From Bradyrhizobium diazoefficiens (lineage in GTDB: Bacteria > Pseudomonadota > Alphaproteobacteria > Rhizobiales > Xanthobacteraceae): a stretch of DNA of 64,000 bases. Both the position numbers and the translations under genes were made by a program. How positions within the stretch are numbered: the first letter of the stretch is position 1; the number at the start of each line of letters is the position of its first letter. Where the stretch lies: the NCBI RefSeq assembly GCF_018131185.1, contig NZ_JAFCJE010000005.1, positions 124,001 to 188,000 on the forward strand, in the 5' to 3' direction. The notes below the pieces were generated by a model, which was given only the letters and a program-made list of their open reading frames with translations, ran no database searches and was not told where the DNA came from. Shown in pieces: positions 41,564 through 49,184 of this stretch.

Positions 41564-43009
41564 TCAGGCGCTCTGGGCGGTCTTCACCACCACGACATTG
41601 CTCTCATCGTGCTGGGCAGGACCCGCCTCGCGGGGCGCCTTTTCGGCCTCGGCGGCATGACGTTTCAGATAGCCGCGACGCATGCCGATTTCGTCGCGGA
41701 CGAATTCGTAGCCGAGCTTGAAGGTGTCGAGCCCGTCAGTACTGATCGTGCCGTCGCGCAAGCCGATGACGGCGCGGCGCAAGATCCCCTCCAATTCGTC
41801 CTGGAGACATTCGAGCTGATCCAGAGAGTGGGCGTGCTCGATCCGCTCGCCGATGTCGAGGATGGCTGTGGAGAGCTCGCTGGCCTTCTCGGGCGCGATG
41901 CGGGTGATCTTGGCGTAGATCGCGGCGAAGATCGAGCCGATGACGCTGAGCGCGACGGCGCCCAGATACATCAGGTCGCTGTACTTATCCATGAACGACT
42001 TGGTGTCGTCGTTGATGTAGTCGGCCGCGCCCTGATGCGCGATCACGAAGGCGTCCTTCTCGACCGAAGCCGGCTCTATTCTGGTGGCAAAGCCATTGTC
42101 GAGCCCGAGCGCTGATTTGTTTTCATAGATGATGCGTGCGAGCTCGCCTGCCGTGCTCGGCGACATTCTGGATTGCGCGACCAGCAGCCATTCGAGCCCG
42201 ATCGTGTCGAGATCGTCTTCGGGAATTTGAGGCGAGGCCGACAGCGTGCCCGCCGCCAGCGTCTCGCTGGAAATGCCCGGCAATCTCCGCGCCAGCACCT
42301 TGGCCTCGTCGATCGCGTTGAGCGTGAAGCCGCCGCGCTTGGCGGCCAGCTCATAGGTCTTGTCCCGCACTGCCCTGGAGGCATGGACGATGGCGATCAC
42401 CGCGCCGAAGCCGTTTGGCGCTGCAAACAGCTTGTCGAGCGTCGAGCCCTGCGGCGCCATCTGGATTTTTGCGGCGTCCGGACCGTCGGGGATGTCGAGG
42501 ATGCTGCGGACGAAAGCGAGGGACGACTCGTTCTCGGCGACGACCGCGACCTTTTTCTTCCTCAACTCGGCGATCGACTTGATCTTCTTGCTGCCGGGAC
42601 CGAGCAGAAGCACGAGATCGTGTTCGAGGATCGCGAGCGTGCGCGCCCGCAGCGGCACCTTGGCGTCGGTGCGCAGGACAGCAAGGTCGGCCTCCTTGCG
42701 GTCGAACTGTGCGAGCGCCTTGGCATTGTCCGCGTTGTTGACGATCTTGATCCGGAAGCGCGAGGCGTTGGTCTTCAGCACGGTGGCGAACTTGGCCGCG
42801 AACAGCGCCTCGTCGCTGTTGGGAGCGCTGACGGCAAAAGTCAGCGTTTCCGAATTGTGCAGCATGGCGCGGCCGCCCCAGACAGTGGCGAGCGACAACA
42901 ACAGGGTCAGCACGACGTAGAGAAAGACCTGCTGCTGATTGGTCTTGATGACCTTGGGACGCCGGGGCGGCGGCTCGGTCGGTGATGAAATGGGGCCTTC
43001 AGTACTCAT
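41564..43009 (-). CDS. TAXI-family TRAP receptor, membrane-anchored
   Basis: A 481-residue protein: a short cytoplasmic N-terminus, one membrane helix (VFLYVVLTLLLSLATVWGG), the TAXI solute-binding domain (TFAVSAPNSDEALFAAKFATVLK ... AELRKKKVAVVAENESSLAFVRSIL, GSTLDKLFAAPNGFGAVIAIVHAS), then a second helix (LGAVALSVIGSIFAAIYA) and a cytoplasmic C-terminal part. This membrane-tethered architecture differs from soluble TAXI receptors with a cleaved signal. No DctQ/DctM genes are adjacent. It may act as a sensor or partner of a transporter encoded elsewhere. Ligand unknown. Confidence 0.88.
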   Translation of the reverse strand: MSTEGPISSPTEPPPRRPKVIKTNQQQVFLYVVLTLLLSLATVWGGRAMLHNSETLTFAVSAPNSDEALFAAKFATVLKTNASRFRIKIVNNADNAKALAQFDRKEADLAVLRTDAKVPLRARTLAILEHDLVLLLGPGSKKIKSIAELRKKKVAVVAENESSLAFVRSILDIPDGPDAAKIQMAPQGSTLDKLFAAPNGFGAVIAIVHASRAVRDKTYELAAKRGGFTLNAIDEAKVLARRLPGISSETLAAGTLSASPQIPEDDLDTIGLEWLLVAQSRMSPSTAGELARIIYENKSALGLDNGFATRIEPASVEKDAFVIAHQGAADYINDDTKSFMDKYSDLMYLGAVALSVIGSIFAAIYAKITRIAPEKASELSTAILDIGERIEHAHSLDQLECLQDELEGILRRAVIGLRDGTISTDGLDTFKLGYEFVRDEIGMRRGYLKRHAAEAEKAPREAGPAQHDESNVVVVKTAQSA

Positions 43010-43359
43010 GGCAGCACTCGGGCCTTATTCTTTAGGTGGCCGGCGGCTCGCGGACGTGATCGCGGCGAGCGCCTCTGCAATTCATAAACATTTGAAAAAA
43101 GAACGATATTCGCTGCCGTCAATGATAGCGCGAAGGCAGCGGAAAGCAAATTTCGAGCCGGAGGTAACCTTACTCCAGGCCGCCGCGGCGATTAGTCATC
43201 CTATCACAAGTTAGCCACACTTGGCGATTTTCCGGTTCCCCCGGCTGCATTCCGCCGCGGGAGATGTCATAAATCGCGCGTCCCGGCGATTTGACCGGTC
43301 CAAGAAGAAGTTGCGCTGAACGCTCCAATTTTTCTTGTCACGTCAATGAGGGCGTCAGC
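43010..43359. other. Gene-free stretch
   Basis: Divergent gap between the TAXI receptor and the DUF3307 gene, 350 bp. It is AT-richer than the surroundings in its first half (TTCATAAACATTTGAAAAAA). I see no repeat, operator or small gene that can be supported; it probably holds the two promoters. Confidence 0.6.
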
Positions 43360-43761
43360 TTGTCGTTTCCACCCATGTCATCGGCGGTTCCGGTCGAAGC
43401 GCTCATTGGCTGGATGTTGCTGCTCACCTTCAAGCACATCATCGCCGATTTCGTCCTCCAGACCGCCTGGATGGCGCACGGCAAGGACCAGAAGCATGGC
43501 TGGGCCCTGCCACTTCTGGTGCACTGCCTCGTTCATCTTGCGGTTGCGTTGCCGCTGATCCTGATCGTGGCGCCGAAATTCTGGTTTGTGGCGCTGATCG
43601 ATTTCGTGATCCACATCACGATCGACCGCGCCAAAGGGTTCGTCTCGGCCAATTTCGGGGTCGACCTTGCGCATCCCTGGTTCTGGACCTTGATCGGCGT
43701 CGACCAGGCCCTGCATCACCTCACCGGCTTCGGCCTCTCCATCTATATGGCGGCGAACTGA
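43360..43761 (+). CDS. DUF3307 membrane protein
   Basis: A 133-residue integral membrane protein with four hydrophobic helices: EALIGWMLLLTFKHIIADFVLQ, LPLLVHCLVHLAVALPLILIVAP, WFVALIDFVIHITIDRAKG and the C-terminal part (LIGVDQALHHLTGFGLSIYM). The HIIADFVLQ ... DFVIHITIDRAK ... DQALHHL pattern is that of DUF3307. Start TTG 43360 has GAGGG seven bases upstream; ATG 43375 is the alternative without a ribosome site. Function unknown; the His/Asp residues within helices might bind metal. Confidence 0.85.
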   Translation: MSFPPMSSAVPVEALIGWMLLLTFKHIIADFVLQTAWMAHGKDQKHGWALPLLVHCLVHLAVALPLILIVAPKFWFVALIDFVIHITIDRAKGFVSANFGVDLAHPWFWTLIGVDQALHHLTGFGLSIYMAAN

Positions 43762-43776
43762 GGCTGGCCCGCACCC

Positions 43777-43815
43777 GTCATTTCCGTGTTCTCGCTTCGC
43801 GAGCCCGGAATGATG
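43777..43815. repeat. Short dispersed repeat
   Basis: GTCATTTCCGTGTTCTCGC then TTCGCGAGCCCGGAATGATG; related to the copies at 3151, 11917 and 15837. Confidence 0.55.
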
Positions 43816-43941
43816 GCAATCGGCAAAGCGGCCGCCTGATTCGCGGCCAGGGCGCAACCACCCCGGGTGACTACCGGGCAGCGTGGTTAACCTTTCATTA
43901 GAGAATTGCGCTGCATCTTCGCCGTACGAGGGAGAACTGCA

Positions 43942-44340
43942 ATGTTTTCAAGCCGCGATTCCATTGAAAGCGATTTCTGCCCGGTCCGCGACGAGCTCCT
44001 TGGCGAGATGTATCGCGCCAGCGAGAGTGGCCTGCCGAGGTTGGTCGAGAGTGTTTCCCCTGACGCGCGCGCCAGGCTGGCGCTGTTCTGCTATCGCCGC
44101 AGCCATCTGCATTCGCTGGCGGTCGCGATCGCCGGAAGCTGCAGCGAGCGCGACCTGATCGAGAATGGTGGCCGCGTCGGCTCGACGCTGTACGCGCTGG
44201 CGCGCGAAGGCACGGCGAAATCCTCGCCGTCGCTGTCGGGCGGCCGCAAGCCGATCACGCTGTCGACCAAGCCGCTCTCGGTGCTCGCACCGCTCGAGGA
44301 CGAATTCGACGACGAGATCAGCGAAGCCGTTCCGGCCTAA
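43942..44340 (+). CDS. Conserved hypothetical protein
   Basis: A 132-residue protein I do not assign to a family. It begins MFSSRDSIESDFCPVRDELLGEMYR and has a helical middle (RARLALFCYRRSHLHSLAVAIAGSCSERDLIENGGRVGSTLYALAREG) followed by a Ser/Pro-rich region and an acidic C-terminus. No signal peptide or membrane helix. GGGAG lies seven bases before the ATG. Its stop overlaps the stop of the YkgJ-like gene on the other strand. Confidence 0.78.
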   Translation: MFSSRDSIESDFCPVRDELLGEMYRASESGLPRLVESVSPDARARLALFCYRRSHLHSLAVAIAGSCSERDLIENGGRVGSTLYALAREGTAKSSPSLSGGRKPITLSTKPLSVLAPLEDEFDDEISEAVPA

Positions 44341-44663
44341 GCGGCCTCTATCGCCGGCAACCCGAACTTCCGCCGCGCCATCGCGCATTCGGCGTCGCCC
44401 GGCATGCAGGTGCGGCACACCTCCGGCCGCAGCGCATAGATGCCGCAGGCGGTCGCTTTCCCAATTTCCCCCTGCAGGGCCGAGCAGCGATCGCCCTCGC
44501 AACGCATGCCGGATTGGCGTTCGTTGACCAGCGTCTCCGGAATCGCTGCAAGCTCCTCGTCGCTCTCGATCGAGAAGTGCGGCCAGTTGGCCGAATAGCC
44601 GCAGCACGCGCCGCAATTCTGGCAACAGCTCGACGGATCGGTGGGGGAGTGCTCTTCCATCAT
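44337..44663 (-). CDS. YkgJ-family cysteine cluster protein
   Basis: A 108-residue protein with the Cys-rich pattern of the YkgJ / Fe-S- or Zn-binding CxxCxxCC family: CCQNCGACCGY, then CEGDRC, CGIYALRPEVCRTC and ECAMAR, nine to ten cysteines in all. The family binds a metal cluster; its role is not settled. GTG 44669 is an alternative start. The WYL regulator gene lies just upstream on the same strand (13 bp), which may mean a two-gene unit. Confidence 0.88.
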   Translation of the reverse strand: MMEEHSPTDPSSCCQNCGACCGYSANWPHFSIESDEELAAIPETLVNERQSGMRCEGDRCSALQGEIGKATACGIYALRPEVCRTCMPGDAECAMARRKFGLPAIEAA

Positions 44664-44676
44664 CGTCACGTATTCT

Positions 44677-45375
44677 TCAAGTATCTTTGGGAGGGCCCCA
44701 GACCAGGCTCTGCCGCCATCTTGCGCGCAGCACGTCGCGTCGTTCCGGATATTTCTCGTCGAGATAGTTCGCCTCCACGACGCGGTCGGTGCGGAAGCTG
44801 CGGAAGTCGCCGCGCAGCTCGCACCAGGCTGCGAGCAGCCTCACGGCTTCGAGATAGCCGACCGAGATCGGCCAGATCATGCGCTCGCTGGCGCGGCCCT
44901 GCTCGTCGCGATAGCGAAGCATGATCTTCTTGCCTTCGTGGATCTGAGTGCGCGTGCGCGCCATGTCCAGCCGGTCCGGCTCCCTGTTCCAGCTTGGCCG
45001 CGCGCGGCTCGCCGGCTCCAGCACGAAGGGCCGCAGGCGCTCGGGGACGGTGTCGGCGATCTTGGCCATCAGGTCTTCGGCGGCGCGTGCCAGCGCGGAG
45101 TCGGCGTGGCCCGCCACCCATTGCGCGCCCAGCACAGCCGCCTCGATCTCGTCGGGTGTCAGCATCAAGGGCGGCAGGTCAAAACCCTTTTCCAGGATGT
45201 AGCCCATGCCGGCTTCACCGCGGATCGGCACGCGCTGACCGATCAGCGTGGCGATATCGCGATAGATCGTGCGCTTCGAGGTCTCGAGCTCGGCCGCGAT
45301 GGCATCCGCCGTCAGCGGCTTACGCGTGCGCCTCAGCACCTGGATGATTTGAAACAGCCGGTCGGCGCGTCTCAT
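44677..45375 (-). CDS. WYL-domain (YafY-type) transcriptional regulator, second copy
   Basis: A 232-residue regulator: HTH_11 (RADRLFQIIQVLRRTRKPLTADAIAAELETSKRTIYRDIATL), the WYL domain (IMLRYRDEQGRASERMIWPISVGYLEAVRLLAAWCELRGDFRSFRTDRV) and a short tail. No WCX domain, unlike the first copy. ATG 45375 has AGGGA six bases upstream. Divergent from a small gene and GST-like gene across an imperfect palindrome at 45419-45442. Confidence 0.92.
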   Translation of the reverse strand: MRRADRLFQIIQVLRRTRKPLTADAIAAELETSKRTIYRDIATLIGQRVPIRGEAGMGYILEKGFDLPPLMLTPDEIEAAVLGAQWVAGHADSALARAAEDLMAKIADTVPERLRPFVLEPASRARPSWNREPDRLDMARTRTQIHEGKKIMLRYRDEQGRASERMIWPISVGYLEAVRLLAAWCELRGDFRSFRTDRVVEANYLDEKYPERRDVLRARWRQSLVWGPPKDT

Positions 45376-45418
45376 GAGTGGTCCCTTGTCGGTGATCTTT
45401 TCAGAAGGCGGCGCGCGG

Positions 45419-45442
45419 CTGCTGACAGGATGTTGGCAGCAG
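45419..45442. promoter_or_regulatory. Likely operator of the second WYL regulator
   Basis: CTGCTGACA, spacer GGATGT, TGGCAGCAG: inverted arms with one mismatch pair. The TGACA ... TG(T/G)CA core resembles the site at 39303-39331. Confidence 0.6.
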
Positions 45443-45488
45443 GGGGGTTCTATACCGGGACAACACATCGACTGAAGAGGATTTGTCC

Positions 45489-45764
45489 ATGATCATTCCA
45501 ACCCATTTCGGCCCGGCCGTTCCGTTGTGGCGCGCCCAGATGTGGCAGGCCCGGAATTGGCAAGCATTGGCGCTCAGCCGCCTCGCCTCGCTCGATCTCA
45601 TGGCCGTCGACCTCCGATTGGCGCTCGCGAGCGTGGTGACACGTTCGCTGGTCCAGGCCGCCGACGCGCTGGTGCGGCATGTGATGGGCCGCGCCTGGCG
45701 AGGCGCCCGCTTCGCAGAAGATATCACGGCTGCTGCCACCATGGTGGCAGCAGCCGGTCGCTAG
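45489..45764 (+). CDS. Small conserved protein in the second WYL divergon
   Basis: A 91-residue helical protein (MIIPTHFGPAVPLWRAQMWQARNWQALALSR ... LVRHVMGRAWRGARFAEDITAAATMVAAAGR). Trp/Arg-rich at the start, no signal peptide. AGAGGA lies seven bases before the ATG. Not recognised. It starts the small operon driven by the palindrome at 45419 and is followed 32 bp later by the GST-like gene. Confidence 0.7.
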   Translation: MIIPTHFGPAVPLWRAQMWQARNWQALALSRLASLDLMAVDLRLALASVVTRSLVQAADALVRHVMGRAWRGARFAEDITAAATMVAAAGR

Positions 45765-45796
45765 GTTCCGTCTTCGAGAGGTTCAGGAGAGCACGC

Positions 45797-46525
45797 ATGA
45801 TCACGCTTTACGGCTTTGGCGCCGGCTTTGGCCTGCCGGAAATCAGCCCCTTCGTCACCAAGACCGAGGTGCAGCTCAAGATGGCGGGATTGCCCTACCG
45901 GAAGGAGCGGGCGATGCCGCCGGCCTCGCCCAAGGGGCAACTGCCGTTCATCGACGACGGCGGTGAGGCGGTGGCCGATTCCACCTTCATCCGCGCCCAT
46001 ATCGAGCGGCGCTACGGCTTCGATTTCGACGCCGGCCTGTCGCTGGCCGAGCGCGCCCAGGCCTGGGCGTTCGAACGGATGATCGAGCACCACGTCTATT
46101 GGGGATTGGTCGGGGCGCGCTGGGTCGACCCGGTCAATTTCGCCAAGGGGCCTGCCCACTTCTTCGACGGCGCACCGGAGCACAACCGCGAGAAGCTGCG
46201 AGAGGATGCGCAATTCCGCGTCGCCGAGAACTATCTGCTCTCGGGCCTTGGCCGCCACGCGCCCGATGACGACGTCGACCTCGCGGTGCGTTCGCTGTTC
46301 GCATTGTCGGTGCAACTCGGCGACAAGGCGTACCTGATGGGCAACAGGCCCTGCGGCGTCGATGCCACGGCCTTCGGCATGCTGGCCGGTATCCTCTCGC
46401 CCTTCTTCGAATCGATTCTGCGCGAGCGCGCCGAAGGCTTTCCGAACCTCACGGCTTACGTCGACCGCATGATGGACGATTACTATCCTGAGTTCGCCTG
46501 GACCCCGCTGCGGCAGGCGGCTTAG
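45797..46525 (+). CDS. Metaxin/FAX-type glutathione S-transferase-like protein
   Basis: A 242-residue protein. N-terminal thioredoxin-like part (MITLYGFGAGFGLPEISPFVTKTEVQLKMAGLPYRKERAMPPASPKGQLPFIDDGGEAVADSTFI) and C-terminal helical part with LMGNRPCGVDATAFGMLAGIL, close to the GST family of FAX/metaxin type in bacteria. CAGGAG lies seven bases before the ATG. Divergent from the WYL regulator together with the preceding small gene. Substrate unknown. Confidence 0.9.
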   Translation: MITLYGFGAGFGLPEISPFVTKTEVQLKMAGLPYRKERAMPPASPKGQLPFIDDGGEAVADSTFIRAHIERRYGFDFDAGLSLAERAQAWAFERMIEHHVYWGLVGARWVDPVNFAKGPAHFFDGAPEHNREKLREDAQFRVAENYLLSGLGRHAPDDDVDLAVRSLFALSVQLGDKAYLMGNRPCGVDATAFGMLAGILSPFFESILRERAEGFPNLTAYVDRMMDDYYPEFAWTPLRQAA

Positions 46526-46568
46526 GGCTGGCAGGTCGGCTATTCGCGAAGCTCTGAACTCTCCACAT

Positions 46569-46654
46569 CGTCATGGCCGGGCTTGTCCCGGCCATCCACG
46601 TGTTGCGGCAGCGCGCAAAGAACGTGGATGCCCGGGACAAGCCTGGGCATGACG
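46569..46654. repeat. Palindromic dispersed repeat
   Basis: CGTCATGGCCGGGCTTGTCC ... GCCCGGGACAAGCCTGGGC, ending ATGACG; outer and inner arms are inverted. Same type as other intergenic repeats here. Confidence 0.7.
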
Positions 46655-46675
46655 ACCTCGGGAGCAATTTGACCC

Positions 46676-46713
46676 GAAGAAAAACAAAAGAGCCGGCCCA
46701 TCGGGCCGGCTCT
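46676..46713 (-). terminator. Rho-independent terminator of the binding-protein operon
   Basis: AGAGCCGGCCC and GGGCCGGCTCT, 11-bp stem with loop of three, followed on the minus strand by TTTTGTTTTTC. It ends the minus-strand unit running from the hydratase to the binding-protein gene. Confidence 0.9.
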
Positions 46714-46737
46714 CGTCGTCTCGAATCGTGGCGACGC

Positions 46738-47889
46738 CTACTTCACCAGCGTGTATTTGCCGTTCTTCACCGTCAGCAGGATGCGCGAGCGCTCGTCGAG
46801 GCCATAGCGGTCCTTTTCGGTGAAATTGTAGACACCCTGGCTCGCCGCCAGCTCCTTCTCCGTCAGCAGCGCCTGGCGGATCGCTTCGCGGAATTCCGGC
46901 GTGCCCGGCTTGGCCGTCTTCAATGCCGCCGGAATGATGCGCTTGAGGATCTCGAATGCATCGTAGGAATGGCCGGCGAACTGGCTGCGGCTGTTCGGAC
47001 CGTACTTGGCTTCATAGGCCGAGTTGAGAGCGAGGCCCGGCTTCTTGGTGAGCGCGGTGTCCGGCTGGTCCTCGGGATCCATGACGGGGCCGGAGGCCAT
47101 CAGCACGCCCTCGGCCGCTTTGCCGGCGATGCGGATGAAGTCCATGCTGGCCGCGCCGTGGGTCTGGTAGATCAGGCCCTGATAGCCGCGCTCACGCAGC
47201 TCGGTCTGCGGCAGCGCGGCCGCGGTGCCGGAGGCGCCGACCAGGATCGCGTCGGGATTGGCGGCAACGAGCTTGAGCACCTGTCCGGTCACCGAGGTGT
47301 CGGGACGGGCGAAGCGCTCCTCGTCGACGATGGTCATGCCCATCGGCACGGCCTGGGCCTTGAGGTCGTTGAACCAGAGGTCGCCGTAGGAGTCGGAATA
47401 GCCGATATAGCCGAGCGTCTTCACGCCCTTGGACTTCATGTGTTCGTACAGCACCTTGCCCACGATCGGGATCGGCTGCGGCATCGCCACCGACCACTTC
47501 ATGCGCTCGGGGGTGATCGGGAAGGGCGCGAGGCCGAAATGCGGGATGCCGGCTTCGTTGGCGACGTTGGAGACCGCGATCGTCGGCGGCGTCAGCGCCG
47601 AGCCCATGATGATGTCGGCTTTGGATTCGGTCACGAAGCGGCGGGCGTTGGTCGTCGCGGTGGTGGGATCGCCGCCGTCGTCGAGCACGATCACCTTGAG
47701 CGGTACGCCGCCGATCTCTTTCGGCACGAACTCCAGCGCGTTGCGCTCGGGAATGCCCAGCGCTGCGCCGGGGCCGGTCGTGGTGGTGGTGATGCCGATG
47801 GTGACTTCGCTGGTCTGAGCCAGCGCGGGCAGGGCCGGCAGGGCCAGTGTCGCCGCGGTGATGGCGGCAGTCAGGTAAAAGCGTTTCAT
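46738..47889 (-). CDS. Liv-type periplasmic binding protein, probably for an aromatic acid
   Basis: A 383-residue binding protein with a signal peptide (MKRFYLTAAITAATLALPALPALA). Mature start TSEVTIGITTTTTGPGAALGIPERNALEFVPKEIGG, with DDGGDPTTATTNARRFVTES and TDPYN-like features of leucine-binding relatives. It lies last in the hydroxycinnamate-like block (hydratase, ligase, SDR, thioesterase), and related Liv proteins of R. palustris bind lignin-derived aromatics, so an aromatic ligand is plausible by context. The terminator follows its stop. Permease/ATPase genes could be the livF and livM-livG genes at the right edge. Confidence 0.92.
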   Translation of the reverse strand: MKRFYLTAAITAATLALPALPALAQTSEVTIGITTTTTGPGAALGIPERNALEFVPKEIGGVPLKVIVLDDGGDPTTATTNARRFVTESKADIIMGSALTPPTIAVSNVANEAGIPHFGLAPFPITPERMKWSVAMPQPIPIVGKVLYEHMKSKGVKTLGYIGYSDSYGDLWFNDLKAQAVPMGMTIVDEERFARPDTSVTGQVLKLVAANPDAILVGASGTAAALPQTELRERGYQGLIYQTHGAASMDFIRIAGKAAEGVLMASGPVMDPEDQPDTALTKKPGLALNSAYEAKYGPNSRSQFAGHSYDAFEILKRIIPAALKTAKPGTPEFREAIRQALLTEKELAASQGVYNFTEKDRYGLDERSRILLTVKNGKYTLVK

Positions 47890-47967
47890 CTATTCCTCCC
47901 TTTACGTGTTTCCTTGAAAGCAGAAATCGGGGGGTAATTCAGCCCCCTCTTTTGGTGATGCGGCGAT

Positions 47968-48387
47968 TTAGCTTCCCGTGAATTTGGCTACCATTTCCGC
48001 CGGGAATGGTGCCGATTTCAGCTTGTCGGAGTTAACGGGATCGCGGCCGACCAGAACGCGGGTTTCGAAACCCTCGATGGCCAGCGCATCGTCCTTGTAG
48101 ACATTGTGCTTCACCTCGAAGCTCGAGCGCTTGATGCTCTCGATCTTGGTTTCGATGGTGATCCAGTCGCCATAGGTCGACGGGATGTAGAACTTGGCCC
48201 GCGTGTCGACCATGGGAATCCCCACCAGGCCGTATTTGCGGACCAGGTCCTGCTTGGAGAAGCCGGCGACCTCGAACAGGGTCGAGGTCGAATCGTCGAA
48301 CATCGCGAAATAGCGCGGGTAGTAAACGATGTTGGCGGGGTCGCAATCACCCCACTGGATCTGGACGTCGCGCCGGTTCACGAACAT
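47968..48387 (-). CDS. 4-hydroxybenzoyl-CoA-thioesterase-family protein
   Basis: A 139-residue hot-dog protein. The motif VQIQWGDCDPANIVYYPRYFAMFDDS holds the Asp of DxDxxxxxxYxxY used by 4HBT enzymes. Length is standard. It would hydrolyse an aryl- or acyl-CoA to the free acid. Its position after the SDR (10 bp gap) suggests it releases the product of side-chain shortening, for example 4-hydroxybenzoate or vanillate from its CoA ester. Confidence 0.92.
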   Translation of the reverse strand: MFVNRRDVQIQWGDCDPANIVYYPRYFAMFDDSTSTLFEVAGFSKQDLVRKYGLVGIPMVDTRAKFYIPSTYGDWITIETKIESIKRSSFEVKHNVYKDDALAIEGFETRVLVGRDPVNSDKLKSAPFPAEMVAKFTGS

Positions 48388-48397
48388 GCGCGGTGCC

Positions 48398-49159
48398 TTA
48401 TTTCGGCGCCATGCGCAGCGAGCCGTCGAGGCGCACCACTTCGCCGTTCAGGTACGTATTCTCGACCATGTGCAGCGCAAGCGCGGCGAACTCGTCGGCC
48501 TGGCCGAGCCGGCGCGGGAACGGGATCGCGGCGGCGAGCGAGTCCTGGGCTTCCTGCGGCAGGTTCGCGAGCAGCGGCGTCAAGAACAGGCCGGGCGCGA
48601 TGGTCAGCACGCGGACGCCGAACTGCGCCAGTTCGCGCGCGATCGGCAGCGTCATGCCGACGATGCCGCCCTTCGAAGCCGAATAGGCGGATTGGCCGAT
48701 CTGGCCGTCATAGGCGGCAACGGAAGCGGTGTTGATGATGACGCCGCGCTCGCCGGTTGCCTGCGGCTCCAGCTTTGACATCTCGGTCGCGGCCAGGCGC
48801 AGCATGTTGAAGGTGCCGATCAGATTGACCTTGATCACCTTGTCGAAATCCGCGAGCGCCATCGGGCCGTCGCGGCCGACGACGCGCTTGGCGACGCCGA
48901 TGCCGGCGCAATTGACCAGCACACGGGCCGGGCCATGGGCTTTGGCAGCCTGCGCGACCGCGGCCTCGGCGGAGGCGGCATCGGAGACATCGCAAGTCAC
49001 GGCCACGCCCTTGATCTCGGCGGCAACCGTCTCGGCAAGCTTGGCATTGAGATCGCACACCGCGACCTTGGCGCCCTGCGCCGCCAGCTTTCGCGCAGTG
49101 GCAGCGCCGAGCCCCGATGCACCGCCGGTGACGATGGCTGCCTGATCCTTCAACAACAT
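48398..49159 (-). CDS. 3-hydroxyacyl-CoA-dehydrogenase-like SDR (HSD10 type)
   Basis: A 253-residue SDR: cofactor loop GGASGLGAAT, NCAGIG, catalytic Ser in NTASVAAYDGQIGQS and YSASK, all canonical. The pattern, including NTASVAAYDGQIGQSAYSASKGG, matches type II 3-hydroxyacyl-CoA dehydrogenases related to HSD10. It would oxidise a 3-hydroxyacyl-CoA with NAD+. Between the ligase and the thioesterase, so it probably oxidises the hydrated side chain of an aryl-propenoyl-CoA before cleavage. ATG 49159 lies 25 bp after the ligase stop. Confidence 0.93.
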   Translation of the reverse strand: MLLKDQAAIVTGGASGLGAATARKLAAQGAKVAVCDLNAKLAETVAAEIKGVAVTCDVSDAASAEAAVAQAAKAHGPARVLVNCAGIGVAKRVVGRDGPMALADFDKVIKVNLIGTFNMLRLAATEMSKLEPQATGERGVIINTASVAAYDGQIGQSAYSASKGGIVGMTLPIARELAQFGVRVLTIAPGLFLTPLLANLPQEAQDSLAAAIPFPRRLGQADEFAALALHMVENTYLNGEVVRLDGSLRMAPK

Positions 49160-49184
49160 GGCGTTCTCCTGTGGCGTTGGTTTC

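Noticed and set aside
46573..47937. 454-residue open frame antisense to the Liv binding-protein gene
   Set aside because: Starts in a dispersed repeat, no ribosome site, and mirrors a certain gene.
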